Assembly (NCBI RefSeq): GCF_030643805.1
Contig: NZ_CP094656.1
Coordinates: 2,914,001-2,978,000 of the forward strand
DNA length: 64,000 nt
Source of the DNA: Alkalihalobacillus sp. AL-G
GTDB lineage: Bacteria; Bacillota; Bacilli; Bacillales; Fictibacillaceae
Direction of reading: 5' to 3'
Positions 34,264 through 44,097 of this stretch are shown here, piece after piece. Positions within the stretch are counted from its first letter, which is position 1, and every line of letters starts with the position of its first letter. The notes under the pieces are model-generated. The model saw nothing but the letters and a program-made list of their open reading frames with translations, was not told where the DNA came from and searched no databases. A program made the position numbers and the translations under genes.

Positions 34264-34671
34264 ATGAAACAGTTTCTGTTTAATCTGGTATATACTTTTG
34301 TGATGATTTTATTGGTGATTGAAGGATATGAGTTTCAGCGAAAATTAGTCCATGAAGGGTCGGCCATGTTCAATATGTATCCTTCATTATTGTTTTTAAG
34401 TGTTTATCCAATTGTCCTCGGTATGCTTTTCCGACTACCATTATTGTTCAAAGAGGTGAAAGACGGTAATAAATGGAAGGTTGGCTGGGTCAAAATTATT
34501 TCAATAGGACTGCCAGCTTTTTATATCGCTTCATTTCCAGCACTATATTTTTCACCTATCACTGACATAGTAAACCTTTATCCGATGAACCTTAACCTGG
34601 ATGAAGGTCCGATCATCTCGATAGCCGGTGTCGTATTCGGGTATGTCCTTCTAGATAGTATAAAAGAATAA
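34264..34671 (+). CDS. Four-pass membrane protein of unknown function
   Basis: 135 residues; hydrophobic segments at about 5-20, 42-60, 77-95 and 112-130, with a basic loop KEVKDGNKWKVGWVK between the second and third. GGGGGG lies about 7 bases before ATG 34264. On the plus strand, unlike its neighbours, between infC and thrS. No family recognised. Confidence 0.65.
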   Translation: MKQFLFNLVYTFVMILLVIEGYEFQRKLVHEGSAMFNMYPSLLFLSVYPIVLGMLFRLPLLFKEVKDGNKWKVGWVKIISIGLPAFYIASFPALYFSPITDIVNLYPMNLNLDEGPIISIAGVVFGYVLLDSIKE

Positions 34672-34769
34672 TGGGATTATGTTTTTTTGGCTTAGAAGAT
34701 AATATTTAACGCGTATTTCTTTACCTCTGACACGGAAACCCTGACTTTTTGACGCGCAAATCCTTTTCA

Positions 34770-34814
34770 AAACAAAAGGCCGATCCAACAACACTTATGT
34801 TGGGTCAGCCCGCG
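34770..34814 (-). terminator. Terminator behind the tandem thrS genes
   Basis: GGCCGATCCAAC (34778-34789) pairs with GTTGGGTCAGCC (34799-34810) with one or two mismatches; TTTTGTTTT follows on the minus strand. Confidence 0.75.
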
Positions 34815-34819
34815 TTTCT

Positions 34820-36754
34820 TTAGCTTCTTTCAATTTCAGCTATGAGATTATCTCTGAAGCTTTCAAATGAAACAGTTTCTGATTTCTGTTCTCCGTATTT
34901 TCTTACGTTTACTGCATTGTCTTCGATTTCCTGATCACCAACAACAAGCATGTAAGGTGTCTTCATCATTTGAGCCTCTCGAATTTTATAGCCTATTTTC
35001 TCCTCTCGGCTATCGACTTCTACACGGATGCCGTTTGCTTTAAGCTCATCACGCACTTTATACGCATAATCCATATGCACCGACGAAACGGGTATTACCA
35101 TCGCTTGAACAGGTGCGAGCCAAGTAGGTAATGCACCCTTATACTCCTCGATCAAGAAGGCTACGAAACGTTCCATCGTTGAAACGACACCACGGTGGAT
35201 AACAACCGGACGGTGATCCTGCCCGTCACTACCTTTATAAGTTAGGTCAAATCGCTCCGGTAAGTGGAAATCGAGCTGTACAGTCGAAAGTGTCTCTTCT
35301 TTTCCGAGTGCTGTCTTAACCTGTACATCCAACTTTGGACCGTAGAATGCCGCTTCTCCTTCCGCTTCAACATAGTTCAGGTCCATATCTTCCATTGTTT
35401 CTTTTAACAATGCTTGAGCCTTTTCCCACATTTCATCATTATCGACATACTTTTCCTTATCTTCAGGATCACGATACGATAAGCGGAATTTGTAATCAGA
35501 AATACCAAAGTCCTTATAAACCTTTTGAACAAGCTGAACAACACGTATGAATTCATCCTTCAACTGATCCGGACGTACAAAAATGTGTGCATCATTTAAC
35601 GTCATTGAGCGAACACGTTGCAATCCAGCGAGCGCCCCAGACATTTCATGGCGATGCATCGTTCCGAGCTCCGCAATACGAACCGGTAAATCACGATAGC
35701 TGTGCATCGCATTCTTATAAATCATCATGTGGTGCGGACAGTTCATCGGTCTTAACACGAGCTGTTCGTTATCCATTTCTATCGCCGGATACATATCATC
35801 TTTATAATGATCCCAGTGGCCAGACGTTTTATATAACTCCACACTCCCGAGGTGAGGGGTGTACACATGGTCATAGCCGAGCTTGATCTCTGTATCAACA
35901 ATATAACGTTCAATGACACGGCGAATCGTCGCACCCTTCGGCAGCCAGATCGGAAGCCCTTGACCAACCGTTTGGGAAATTGTAAAAATATCAAGTTCTT
36001 TCCCTAGCTTACGATGGTCACGCTCTTTCGCCTCTTCAAGGTAATGCAAGTGCTCTTCAAGCTCTGATTTCTTGTTAAAAGCTGTGCCATAAACGCGCTG
36101 CAGCATTTGGTTGTCACTATCCCCGCGCCAGTATGCTCCTGACAGGTTCATCAGCTTGAAAACTTTAAGCTTGCTCGTTTGTGGAACGTGCGGACCCCGG
36201 CAAAGATCAGAAAATTCACCTTGATGATAAAGGGTAATCGGTTCTCCTTCTGGAATCGCACCAATCAATTCAACTTTCAGCTCATCTCCAATTTCTTCGT
36301 AACGACGAAGCGCTTCGTCTCGTGATACTTCCTCCCGAGTAATCTCTAGATTTTCATCGACAATTCGTTTCATCTCTTTTTCAATTTTTGGGAAGTCTTC
36401 CTCCGTCAATCGGTGTTCCATATCAATATCGTAGTAAAACCCGTTTTCAATAACAGGGCCGACACCAAGCTTGATTTTTTCATCAGAGAAGACCCTCTTG
36501 ATCGCCTGTGCCATTAGGTGGGCTGAGCTGTGACGGATGATTTCCAAGCCTTCTTCAGAATCTGGTGTAACGATGGTGATCACACCGTCTTGTTCGATTG
36601 GACGACGTAAATCGATAACCTGATCGTCAAGCTTTCCAGCGATCGCTTTCTTTCTTAAACCAGGACTGATCGATGATGCAATCTCTTCTGTCGTGACTCC
36701 TCGTTCAAATTCTTTGACGTTTCCATCTGGGAACGTAATTTTAACCTGTGACAT
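34820..36754 (-). CDS. thrS: Threonyl-tRNA synthetase, ThrS-type catalytic domain
   Basis: 644 residues. TGS domain (1-62), editing domain with HSSAH and LCRGPH (about 63-225), class II core with [28 protein letters not shown] and [14 protein letters not shown], and an anticodon domain (from about 535). Zinc ligands Cys, His, His are intact, so it should be active. The core and C-terminus match B. subtilis ThrS, while the first 226 residues are almost the same as those of the adjacent paralogue. ATG 36754 is 6 bases behind the upstream gene's stop, its GGAG lying in that gene's last codons, so the two are one transcript. Confidence 0.95.
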   Translation of the reverse strand: MSQVKITFPDGNVKEFERGVTTEEIASSISPGLRKKAIAGKLDDQVIDLRRPIEQDGVITIVTPDSEEGLEIIRHSSAHLMAQAIKRVFSDEKIKLGVGPVIENGFYYDIDMEHRLTEEDFPKIEKEMKRIVDENLEITREEVSRDEALRRYEEIGDELKVELIGAIPEGEPITLYHQGEFSDLCRGPHVPQTSKLKVFKLMNLSGAYWRGDSDNQMLQRVYGTAFNKKSELEEHLHYLEEAKERDHRKLGKELDIFTISQTVGQGLPIWLPKGATIRRVIERYIVDTEIKLGYDHVYTPHLGSVELYKTSGHWDHYKDDMYPAIEMDNEQLVLRPMNCPHHMMIYKNAMHSYRDLPVRIAELGTMHRHEMSGALAGLQRVRSMTLNDAHIFVRPDQLKDEFIRVVQLVQKVYKDFGISDYKFRLSYRDPEDKEKYVDNDEMWEKAQALLKETMEDMDLNYVEAEGEAAFYGPKLDVQVKTALGKEETLSTVQLDFHLPERFDLTYKGSDGQDHRPVVIHRGVVSTMERFVAFLIEEYKGALPTWLAPVQAMVIPVSSVHMDYAYKVRDELKANGIRVEVDSREEKIGYKIREAQMMKTPYMLVVGDQEIEDNAVNVRKYGEQKSETVSFESFRDNLIAEIERS

Positions 36755-36760
36755 AGCGGT

Positions 36761-38689
36761 TCACACTCCTGTATTATTTCTAGACTTAATTTCCTGTTCA
36801 AGCATTTCCTTAATACGTTCTACTGACATAGATTCAGATTTATTTTCACTATATTTTCTGACGTTTACCGTATTCGAGCTCACTTCATCATCACCAACGA
36901 CAATCATGTAAGGTGCTTTTTCCATTTGGGCTGCTCGTATTTTATATCCGAGCTTTTCCTCTCTTGTATCCAATTCTGTCCTTATCCCAAGTTCTTTAAG
37001 CTGATCGGCAACATGAACACAATATTCCTGATGCACGCTTGAAACAGGCAAAACTTTCACTTGGACCGGTGCGAGCCACGTTGGGAACGCTCCCCCATAA
37101 TGCTCCACCAATATACCGAAAAAGCGGTCGATCGAACCGAAAATGGCACGGTGGATGATGACAGGTCTTTCCTTCTCATTCCGTTCATCGATATAAGATA
37201 GATTGAATTTCTCTGGCATTTGGAAGTCAACTTGAATCGTCGCACATTGATGACTTCGGTTCAATGCATCACGGATATGGAAATCAATCTTTGGTCCGTA
37301 AAACGCGCCATCCCCCTCATTAATCGTAAAATCAAGGTTTAAATTATTGAGCACATTTTCAAGCGCACCTTCTGCTTTTTCCCATAATGCATTCTCACCC
37401 ATCGAATCATCGGGACGTGTGGAAAGTTCAATCGTAAACTCGAACCCGAACGTCGAATAAATCTCATCGATTAAATGAATAACTGCCTTTATTTCACCTT
37501 CAATTTGATCTGGAGTGACGAAAATATGAGCATCATCCTGACAAAATGTTCGAACTCGGATCATTCCATTTAATGCACCACTGTATTCGTGTCGATGAAC
37601 TTGACCGAATTCAGCCATTCGAATCGGTAAGTCTCGATAGGAATGGAGTTTATCCTTATAGATAAGCATGTGGCCAGGACAGTTCATCGGTTTTAACGCG
37701 AACCTGGTATTATCGATCTCTGTAAAATACATATTTTCACGGTAGTGCTCCCAGTGGCCGGACGTTTCCCATAACCGCTGATTCATCATCAGAGGGGTAC
37801 GAACCTCTTCATAACCAAACCTCTGCTGCAATTCTCGGGAAAACGCCTCAAGCTCGTTTCGCACGACCTGGCCCTTTGGTAAGTAAAACGGCATCCCCGG
37901 TGCTTCCTCTGAAAACATGAAAAGCTCTAGCTCTTTCCCAAGCTTCCGGTGATCCCTCTTTTTGGCTTCCTCGATAAAATGAAGATAATCGTTCAACTCA
38001 GTCGGTTCGGCAAATGCTGTACCATAGACACGTTGCAGCATTTGGTTATCACTATCGCCTCGCCAGTATGCTCCTGATAAATTCATCAGCTTGAATACTT
38101 TAAGCTTGCTCGTTTGTGGGACATGAGGACCACGGCAGAGATCGGAAAATTCCCCTTGATGATAAAACGTAATCGGCTCTCCTTCAGGAATTGCACCAAT
38201 CAATTCAACCTTCAGCTCATCTCCAAGCTCCTCGTAGCGTCGCACCGCTTCCTCCCGAGTCACTTCCTCCCGTGTTATCCCAAGGTTTTCATCAACAATC
38301 CGTGTCATCTCTTTCTCGATTTTCGGGAAGTCATCCTCAGTGAGTCGATGCTCCATATCGATATCATAGTAAAACCCATTTTCAATGACAGGACCGACAC
38401 CAAGCTTCAGCTTCTCATCAGGGAAAACCCGTTTTATCGCTTGTGCCATAAGATGGGCTGAGCTGTGACGGATGATTTCCAAGCCTTCCTTAGAACCCGA
38501 TGTTACGATTGTAATCGACCCATTCCGTTCGATCGGACGTCGTAAATCAATGAGTTGATCGTCGAGCTTTCCGGCGATTGCCTTCTTTTTCAGACCGGGA
38601 CTGATTGAAGCTGCAATGTCTTCTGTTGTGGTCCCACGCTCAAACTCTTTCACTGTGCCATCTGGAAACGTAATTCTTAATTGGGACAT
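36761..38689 (-). CDS. thrZ: Threonyl-tRNA synthetase, ThrZ-type catalytic domain
   Basis: 642 residues with complete TGS, editing (HSSAH, LCRGPH), catalytic and anticodon domains. The core (LFMFSEEAPGMPFYLPKGQV, MNCPGHMLIYKD, HRHEYSGALNGMIRVRTFCQ, VIIHRAIFGSIDRF) matches B. subtilis ThrZ, the threonine-limitation-induced isozyme. The N-terminal 226 residues differ at only about 24 positions from the neighbouring ThrS. ATG 38689 is used (AGGAG 10 bases upstream); the frame is open to 38743. First gene after the Thr T-box leader, so both synthetases are probably induced by uncharged tRNA-Thr. Confidence 0.93.
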   Translation of the reverse strand: MSQLRITFPDGTVKEFERGTTTEDIAASISPGLKKKAIAGKLDDQLIDLRRPIERNGSITIVTSGSKEGLEIIRHSSAHLMAQAIKRVFPDEKLKLGVGPVIENGFYYDIDMEHRLTEDDFPKIEKEMTRIVDENLGITREEVTREEAVRRYEELGDELKVELIGAIPEGEPITFYHQGEFSDLCRGPHVPQTSKLKVFKLMNLSGAYWRGDSDNQMLQRVYGTAFAEPTELNDYLHFIEEAKKRDHRKLGKELELFMFSEEAPGMPFYLPKGQVVRNELEAFSRELQQRFGYEEVRTPLMMNQRLWETSGHWEHYRENMYFTEIDNTRFALKPMNCPGHMLIYKDKLHSYRDLPIRMAEFGQVHRHEYSGALNGMIRVRTFCQDDAHIFVTPDQIEGEIKAVIHLIDEIYSTFGFEFTIELSTRPDDSMGENALWEKAEGALENVLNNLNLDFTINEGDGAFYGPKIDFHIRDALNRSHQCATIQVDFQMPEKFNLSYIDERNEKERPVIIHRAIFGSIDRFFGILVEHYGGAFPTWLAPVQVKVLPVSSVHQEYCVHVADQLKELGIRTELDTREEKLGYKIRAAQMEKAPYMIVVGDDEVSSNTVNVRKYSENKSESMSVERIKEMLEQEIKSRNNTGV

Positions 38690-38763
38690 ATCCTTCACTC
38701 TCCTGTTTTGAAATTTTGACATTGCATAGATTGATTTGATCAAGCGGCCTCATCCACTTATTT

Positions 38764-39025
38764 CTCGAACAACAAAAAAACACCCATCCCTATAGAAGGG
38801 ACGAGTGTTCTGCTCGCGGTTCCACCCTCGTTCCGAAGGGATATTCCCAAACGGCACTTAAGGTTGAATAACGGTCAATTTACCGTCAACGGATACTGGT
38901 TTTCCCCGTTGAAGTTCAGAGGTGGTAAGGTCTTTCGCGTTGTGAAAAGCTTTCAGCCATGGCTTTTCTCTCTAGCAACCCGTTTGAAAGATCTCTAGTC
39001 CTCATCAAAACTTGTACTTGATATG
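38764..39025 (-). promoter_or_regulatory. T-box leader (Thr) of the tandem threonyl-tRNA synthetase genes
   Basis: Minus strand: stem I from GATGAGGACTAGAGATCTTT with a specifier candidate ACC at 38934-38936 (context CTTACCACCTCTGAAC), the CCGTTGACGG and CCGTTATTCAACC elements, the T-box core GAGGGTGGAACCGCGAGCAG (38811-38830) and a terminator ACACTCGTCCCTTC...GGGATGGGTG then TTTTTTT. ACC is a Thr codon, in agreement with the genes controlled. Confidence 0.92.
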
Positions 39026-39036
39026 TGTGAAAAAGG

Positions 39037-39052
39037 CTTTTTGAACAACCTC
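39037..39052. repeat. Solo end of the TTCAAAAAG repeat
   Basis: CTTTTTGAACAACCTC between the Thr T-box leader and ytxC; identical to 29272-29287. Confidence 0.5.
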
Positions 39053-39081
39053 ATATTGTGTTATGTAGTATTATATGCAGT

Positions 39082-39981
39082 TTAACGTCGAAAATCAAGA
39101 CCTATTGAATGACCATTTTTACAAAGTCTTTTTTGTATGTCAAATTTAGATCGCGGCAAGATATGTACCCGTTCCTGAAACACGTTGAAAATCGTCTGGT
39201 TCATAGATGCATCCTCATTATCGGTGTACAAAAACAACTTGCTAGGAGCAAGATTGATCAATAGCTTTAATAATTTAGATGCAATCGGATACGGATCACT
39301 GTGATGATGGCTAATCAAATGGTTGATATCATCAGGAGTAAGCTCATAAAAATGCTCGTTAAGTAATTTGTAGCTACTCTCTTCATTTACAAGATGGACC
39401 GTAGTAAATAGAGAAACCCGTTCTTTAATAAGCTGACGAAGCGTATGGACAAACTCCTGATATTCTTGTTCCAGCTTGTACTCATCTATAGCACACTCAA
39501 TATAATTGGACAACAATTCATGATATCGTTTCAATCGGAATTGCAGAAACGATTCGTAGGAAAACATCATATGGTTCGTGAAAAAATCATCTAATGATTC
39601 AATTATCACTTCTTCCCTTGCAGGAAAATCGTTTACAGAGGGGATATCTTTGTCGTCCCCTTCAAGCAAGGATTGGACAATTGTAAGTATTTGTTGTTGC
39701 TCATCTTCATCCGTATAGTAAAAGTCTTGCTCCAGCTTGCAAAGAATCCAATCGTCTTCGTTCGACTCAATAATGTGACGTGCAATTAAGCGCAAAATCG
39801 AAGGCTTTACCATGTCTGAAAAAGGATCATCTTTTTTTAAATCGATGACCAACGCGTTCGCATCTGAAAACTGAATGTTCACCTGCTTAGTGCGTGAATA
39901 GCCTTTATTACCGAGTAGGTTCTGCAATTGCATATACAAATATAAGCCCTCATGTTCATCATAAAAATACATTGTTACCAA
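39082..39981 (-). CDS. ytxC: Sporulation protein YtxC family
   Basis: About 300 residues, mainly helical, no transmembrane segment. Recognisable pieces: DEKEL-type helix RLKRYHELLSNYIECAIDEY followed by KLEQEYQEFVHTLRQ, and a C-terminal DASMNQTIFNVFQERVHILP. Located between dnaI and thrS, the position of ytxC in B. subtilis. Precise role in sporulation unknown. Start uncertain: TTG 39981 has AAGGAGG 7 bases upstream; ATG 39972 is the alternative. Confidence 0.85.
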   Translation of the reverse strand: MVTMYFYDEHEGLYLYMQLQNLLGNKGYSRTKQVNIQFSDANALVIDLKKDDPFSDMVKPSILRLIARHIIESNEDDWILCKLEQDFYYTDEDEQQQILTIVQSLLEGDDKDIPSVNDFPAREEVIIESLDDFFTNHMMFSYESFLQFRLKRYHELLSNYIECAIDEYKLEQEYQEFVHTLRQLIKERVSLFTTVHLVNEESSYKLLNEHFYELTPDDINHLISHHHSDPYPIASKLLKLLINLAPSKLFLYTDNEDASMNQTIFNVFQERVHILPRSKFDIQKRLCKNGHSIGLDFRR

Positions 39982-40056
39982 CCCAAATCCTCCTTGTACA
40001 CCCCTCATTGCTACAATATATGAAGGATAAGGAAGATTATTCAACGAACTGGTACA

Positions 40057-41001
40057 TCAATTCTCTCGGCGATTTGCCCCTCCGATATAGACCGGTGTCG
40101 TAAAATGTTTAATCCGTTCCATGATTCGTTTTGCTTTCAATTGTTCAACCCCGCCTTTTTGAGAATAAGAGAGATGTTCTTCTAGCTCAGCATAATCATA
40201 ATTAGACGTATAAAGGGTTGGCAGTTTTTCCATCATACGGTACTGTAAAATCGAACCAAGCACCTCATCTCTTACCCAGCTTGACATAGATTCAGCGCCA
40301 ATATCATCAAGTACAAGTACAGGTGCCTTCTTAATGATTTCAAGCTTTTCATCAACCGTTTGATCACCGATCGATGTTTTCATTTCACGAAAGAAATCCG
40401 GGGTGTAAACGAGCATCGTCTGGATCTTTTTCTTCGCAAGAGCGTTCGCGATCGCCCCCATCAAAAAGGTCTTGCCTACACCAAAGTCGCCATACACAAA
40501 CAGACCTTTTGCAGATTCCGGATCATCTTTCATCGTTTTAACAAACTCTCCCGCAAGGTGAACCGCATTGAAACGGTCACGTTCATTCTGGGTAAACTGT
40601 TCAAAGGTAGCAGAAAGAATGTCCTTCGGGATGAAATAACTTTTGATCAACGATTGGAGCTTTTTGAAATCGTCAGCTGCAACCTTATTCGGGCATCGGT
40701 TGTAACTAACATCAATTGCTTGTCCGTTAACGAAAAGGTCTGGTTGATATCCTTGAATCATATTTTGACAATCAGCCAGGCAGGTGCACCCTTCACAATT
40801 CTTTGTTCCATCCAGGTATTCCAATAGCTTTGGAAGGCTACGGTCAATCATCTGATCCGTAATTTCAGGATGTTGGTGATGAAACGTCTTCCAATCCGGA
40901 TGAACGAGCACTTTGTTTTTAAGAATCGTAAACTGTTTTTGGATCGCTGTCTTTTCCGGTAGATTTTGTATTGCTTCGGAAATTGATTTCAAATTGTTCA
41001 C
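40057..41001 (-). CDS. dnaI: Primosomal protein DnaI (helicase loader)
   Basis: 314 residues. N-terminal regulatory domain with a zinc-binding Cys cluster (NCEGCTCLADC) and a C-terminal AAA+ ATPase: Walker A VYGDFGVGKTFLMGAIAN, Walker B VLVLDDIGAESMSSW, and sensor YTSNYD. Loads replicative helicase DnaC with DnaB and DnaD. Starts 4 bases behind dnaB at GTG 41001 (TTG 40992 is possible). Confidence 0.95.
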   Translation of the reverse strand: MNNLKSISEAIQNLPEKTAIQKQFTILKNKVLVHPDWKTFHHQHPEITDQMIDRSLPKLLEYLDGTKNCEGCTCLADCQNMIQGYQPDLFVNGQAIDVSYNRCPNKVAADDFKKLQSLIKSYFIPKDILSATFEQFTQNERDRFNAVHLAGEFVKTMKDDPESAKGLFVYGDFGVGKTFLMGAIANALAKKKIQTMLVYTPDFFREMKTSIGDQTVDEKLEIIKKAPVLVLDDIGAESMSSWVRDEVLGSILQYRMMEKLPTLYTSNYDYAELEEHLSYSQKGGVEQLKAKRIMERIKHFTTPVYIGGANRREN

Positions 41002-41004
41002 CCC

Positions 41005-42399
41005 CTATAACCCTTTCAAGTATTCTTCAAGCCATTTTTTTTCGTTGTCAGTCACCAGCTGCTCTTGTTTTTGAGAGGTTCCGTCGGATTTTTTAGATTC
41101 TCTCATCCACTTCGGCAAAGTATCTTTCCGAACGTCTTTTCGTTTTTGGCGATATCCTGATGGTTTTGATTTTTGCTGTTTGTAGGATTGATAGTTCTGA
41201 TGCTCTGCTTTTGCAAGTGCCATCGCTTCACGAACGGTCGTGATTTTCTTACGCTTCCACTGGCTAGCGATTTTTTCTACATGACCATGAACCAGTTTCA
41301 TATCATTCGTATTTAACACATAATCAATCAGCACATTGACAACACCGGGTGAAAGCTTTTGTTCAAACATGACGGTTTCAACAAGCTTCAAATCTGAAGA
41401 TGCTGCCCTGCCCCCTTCACCATACTTTTCCAATAAAGTGCGTGGAGAAATCGTTTCAAATGTCCGGATCATCATTTCTTCTGGTGTCTGTTCGGATGAA
41501 TCCTTGGATGAGGGAGCCGGTGCTTGATTGCGTTCGCTCAATTTCGGGAGCTGTCCAGGCTTTTCGACTTTATACCAACGCTGCGTCTCTTTTCTCAATT
41601 TTGATGCTGTAAGTTCCTCATCACGAAAATAAGCTTGTTGTACAACGCTACTCATATCTAATGGGGATATCTGATAAATAAACGCAAGTCTTTTAATAGC
41701 GTCCTTCAGTTCCCCGGTTAGAACTTCCGACGGAATGATAAAGCTGCTTAAATCCCGAACAAGCGTATCAAAGTCAAAATCTCCATTCGAAAAATCCGGA
41801 CTGGTTCCTTCGTTATGTTTGTAATATTTCGTGTTTTGATTGTCATTCGTTCCATGGATTTCCGAATTAACGCCTGATCGAATTTCAGACGCATGAAGTG
41901 ATGAAAAAACATCATTGAAGCTTGCAGTAACTTCCTTATAATCGGACACCTCGTGATGTGTGTACGTGAATCTCTTTTTCACTTCAACATACCTCTGTTT
42001 CCCTAGCCGACCATATAAATAAATACTTAATACGTCATCTTGAAAAAACTTTTCCGGGTCTAAGGCTGGCTGGATTTCATATATAAAGATACGTTCATCC
42101 TCTGTATTTTGTTGGTAAGTTTTTAAAAGTCCAATCGCTTCAAGTTTTTTACGTTCTTCATAAATGGACTGTAAATTCATTTGTGTATGGTTCATCAGAC
42201 TGTGATGGGTTGATGGTATACTTGTGACTTCCTCCGCACCAAGCTCACCGTACAGAGTCATGTATAAACTGTAGGCTCCAGCTCCAATCAACGGTTGATA
42301 CAACATCGTAATTACCCGTAGGTCATCAGGACGAATGATACCATTGCTGTGCACTGTATATCGATCAACTGGGAGCAGTTCTTTCCAATGATTCCCCAT
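41005..42399 (-). CDS. dnaB: Replication initiation and membrane attachment protein DnaB
   Basis: 464 residues. Two DnaB/DnaD winged-helix (DDBH1, about 15-150) and DDBH2-type (about 310-420; EEMMIRTFETISPRTLLEKY, VNVLIDYVLNTND) domains separated by an acidic, variable linker (about 165-205), and a basic C-terminal tail. Part of the Bacillus primosome with DnaD and DnaI at oriC and stalled forks. ATG 42399 is 8 bases from AAAGGTG; ATG 42405 is too close. Forms a unit with dnaI. Confidence 0.93.
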   Translation of the reverse strand: MGNHWKELLPVDRYTVHSNGIIRPDDLRVITMLYQPLIGAGAYSLYMTLYGELGAEEVTSIPSTHHSLMNHTQMNLQSIYEERKKLEAIGLLKTYQQNTEDERIFIYEIQPALDPEKFFQDDVLSIYLYGRLGKQRYVEVKKRFTYTHHEVSDYKEVTASFNDVFSSLHASEIRSGVNSEIHGTNDNQNTKYYKHNEGTSPDFSNGDFDFDTLVRDLSSFIIPSEVLTGELKDAIKRLAFIYQISPLDMSSVVQQAYFRDEELTASKLRKETQRWYKVEKPGQLPKLSERNQAPAPSSKDSSEQTPEEMMIRTFETISPRTLLEKYGEGGRAASSDLKLVETVMFEQKLSPGVVNVLIDYVLNTNDMKLVHGHVEKIASQWKRKKITTVREAMALAKAEHQNYQSYKQQKSKPSGYRQKRKDVRKDTLPKWMRESKKSDGTSQKQEQLVTDNEKKWLEEYLKGL

Positions 42400-42477
42400 A
42401 TCCATTCACCTTTTATCCAATCGTTATAGTTAGAAACCTAATCCGGGACAGTGGCCCTTTTACCATTTTGATAAAGA

Positions 42478-42506
42478 AAAGAGCTTAACAAAAATCATAA
42501 GCTCCC
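42478..42506 (-). terminator. Terminator behind nrdR
   Basis: GAGCTTA (42482-42488) pairs with TAAGCTC (42499-42505); TTTTCTTT follows on the minus strand. Confidence 0.6.
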
Positions 42507-42968
42507 TTAGTCGTTCTCGCGTTTTATTAAATCCTTCAGCTCATCAATAAATACATTAATGTCCTTGAATTGTCGATATACAGACGCAAACCGGACATAC
42601 GCAACTTCATCGATCGTTGCCAAATGATCCATCACCATCTCGCCGATATCCTTACTTTGCACCTCTGAAACCCCATTGTTCCGCAAGTCCTTCTCAACAT
42701 TGTTAACAACGTTTTCCAGCACTTCTAACGGGACAGGTCTTTTTTCACAAGACTTAATCAATCCTCTAAGAAGCTTTTCCCGGTTGAATTCTTCCCGAGT
42801 ACCTTCTTTTTTCACGACAATCAGCGGAATTTCTTCTACTGTTTCAAAGGTTGTAAAGCGATAATTACACTCTTCACATTCCCTCCGTCGTCGGATTGAA
42901 CGCCCGTTATGTACAGGTCGAGAATCCAACACTCTTGAACCATTATATTGACAATTTGGACACCGCAT
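42507..42968 (-). CDS. nrdR: Transcriptional repressor NrdR
   Basis: 153 residues: zinc ribbon ([20 protein letters not shown]...[16 protein letters not shown], 1-45) followed by an ATP-cone (residues 49-139, [20 protein letters not shown]). Represses ribonucleotide reductase operons when the ATP-cone is loaded with dATP and ATP. Upstream of dnaB as in B. subtilis. Confidence 0.96.
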   Translation of the reverse strand: MRCPNCQYNGSRVLDSRPVHNGRSIRRRRECEECNYRFTTFETVEEIPLIVVKKEGTREEFNREKLLRGLIKSCEKRPVPLEVLENVVNNVEKDLRNNGVSEVQSKDIGEMVMDHLATIDEVAYVRFASVYRQFKDINVFIDELKDLIKREND

Positions 42969-43161
42969 TTAACCAACCCCATCATGCGAAAGAATTAAAC
43001 TCATTTATGAACAACTGAGCCAATGCAAGTTCTAGGTAAAATGAATTATTTTGTAAAAATAGTCTTCTACCTTAATGATAGTAGAAAGGGCTGTTTATGA
43101 CAAGATGTTTTCGATGGTAATCGCCAATATTCGATATCCAGATGAATTTTCCAGGCAATAT

Positions 43162-43190
43162 AAAAAAGGTGTGCATCACGCACACCTTAT
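43162..43190 (-). terminator. Terminator behind speD
   Basis: AAGGTGTGC (43166-43174) and GCACACCTT (43180-43188), perfect 9-bp arms, then TTTTATA on the minus strand. Confidence 0.85.
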
Positions 43191-43219
43191 GTGTCCTAAT
43201 TTATAACGTCCTATAGATA

Positions 43220-43600
43220 TTACATTGCAGTTACTTTTTTTTGTCCGATTTTAACTGGACCCATACCACGTGGAACTTCTAAATTCTCTTTGGAAGTTGC
43301 CCCTAATGCATCTGCAATATAATCGGCAGCGACACTTGGGTCAAGATCTCCACATGTGTATACATCAATACTTGCATAACCATGCTCAGGAAAACTGTGT
43401 ATTGTTAGATGTGATTCAGAAATAATGACCACACCGCTTACACCGTGGGGGGCAAACTTATGAAAAGCTACCTCACGAACTTCAGCACCTGATTTCAGTG
43501 CCGCTTCAACAAAAAGTTGTTCGATATAAGGCATATTATTCAGCTTTTCAGAATCACATCCCCAAAGCTCTGCAATAACGTGACGTCCCATTGTATCCAT
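43220..43600 (-). CDS. speD: S-adenosylmethionine decarboxylase proenzyme
   Basis: 126 residues of the short bacterial/archaeal type. The autocatalytic cleavage site is in [20 protein letters not shown]: the Ser after Glu becomes the pyruvoyl group. Supplies decarboxylated SAM for spermidine synthesis. ATG 43600 (MDTMGRHVI, 9 bases from GGGGG) matches B. subtilis SpeD; ATG 43606 is too near the binding site. Confidence 0.95.
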   Translation of the reverse strand: MDTMGRHVIAELWGCDSEKLNNMPYIEQLFVEAALKSGAEVREVAFHKFAPHGVSGVVIISESHLTIHSFPEHGYASIDVYTCGDLDPSVAADYIADALGATSKENLEVPRGMGPVKIGQKKVTAM

Positions 43601-43876
43601 ATGCATAGTCCCCCTTTGTTTAAAGATCATGCCTTCAAAAGCATGCGGAAATGAACATCCACCACGGGGGAAAGTTAGTCCAAAGAGGTCCTAACCCTTT
43701 AAGTGGCATCCAGTTCCTAGATTTGCTTATAACTGAAGTTCACGAAGAATAGTATACTGCTTTTGTGTCTATTTTGCAATATCAATTTTTAATTTTGCCA
43801 AAGTCGACAACTCATGTGATCCTTTGGAGACGCCATCAGCCGATTCCTACCAAAAATTGTCCGCACAAAGTATTTA

Positions 43877-44016
43877 TAGCGATGATTTTACGTGGTTTCT
43901 GCCTCAAACCATCCGTATGGTCGCTTCATAGCGATGGTTTCACGGGGTTTCTGCCTCAAACTATCCGTATGGCTACTTCATAGGGATTCCGCCTCACGAT
44001 CCTTATGAACGCTACA
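43877..44016. repeat. 52-bp tandem repeat, 2.7 units, between speD and gapB
   Basis: Units 43877-43928 and 43929-43980 have the form TAGCGATGATTTTACGTGGT...TTTCTGCCTCAAAC...ATCCGTATGG and are nearly identical; a third, shortened unit (TAGGGATTCCGCCTCACGAT...) follows at 43981-44016. No gene in 43601-44097. Confidence 0.75.
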
Positions 44017-44044
44017 TGAGCACAATCAACCGTTCTTTTTTACA

Positions 44045-44078
44045 TCAAAAGAGAGTCCCCGACAGATGGAGACCCTCA
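44045..44078 (-). terminator. Terminator behind gapB
   Basis: GAGAGTCC (44050-44057) pairs imperfectly with GGAGACCCTC (44068-44077); TTTTGATG follows on the minus strand. Confidence 0.5.
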
Positions 44079-44097
44079 TTACTTTCTATTCCCCTCG

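Noticed and set aside
43877-44016. CRISPR array
   Set aside because: The 52-bp units are directly tandem with no unique spacers.
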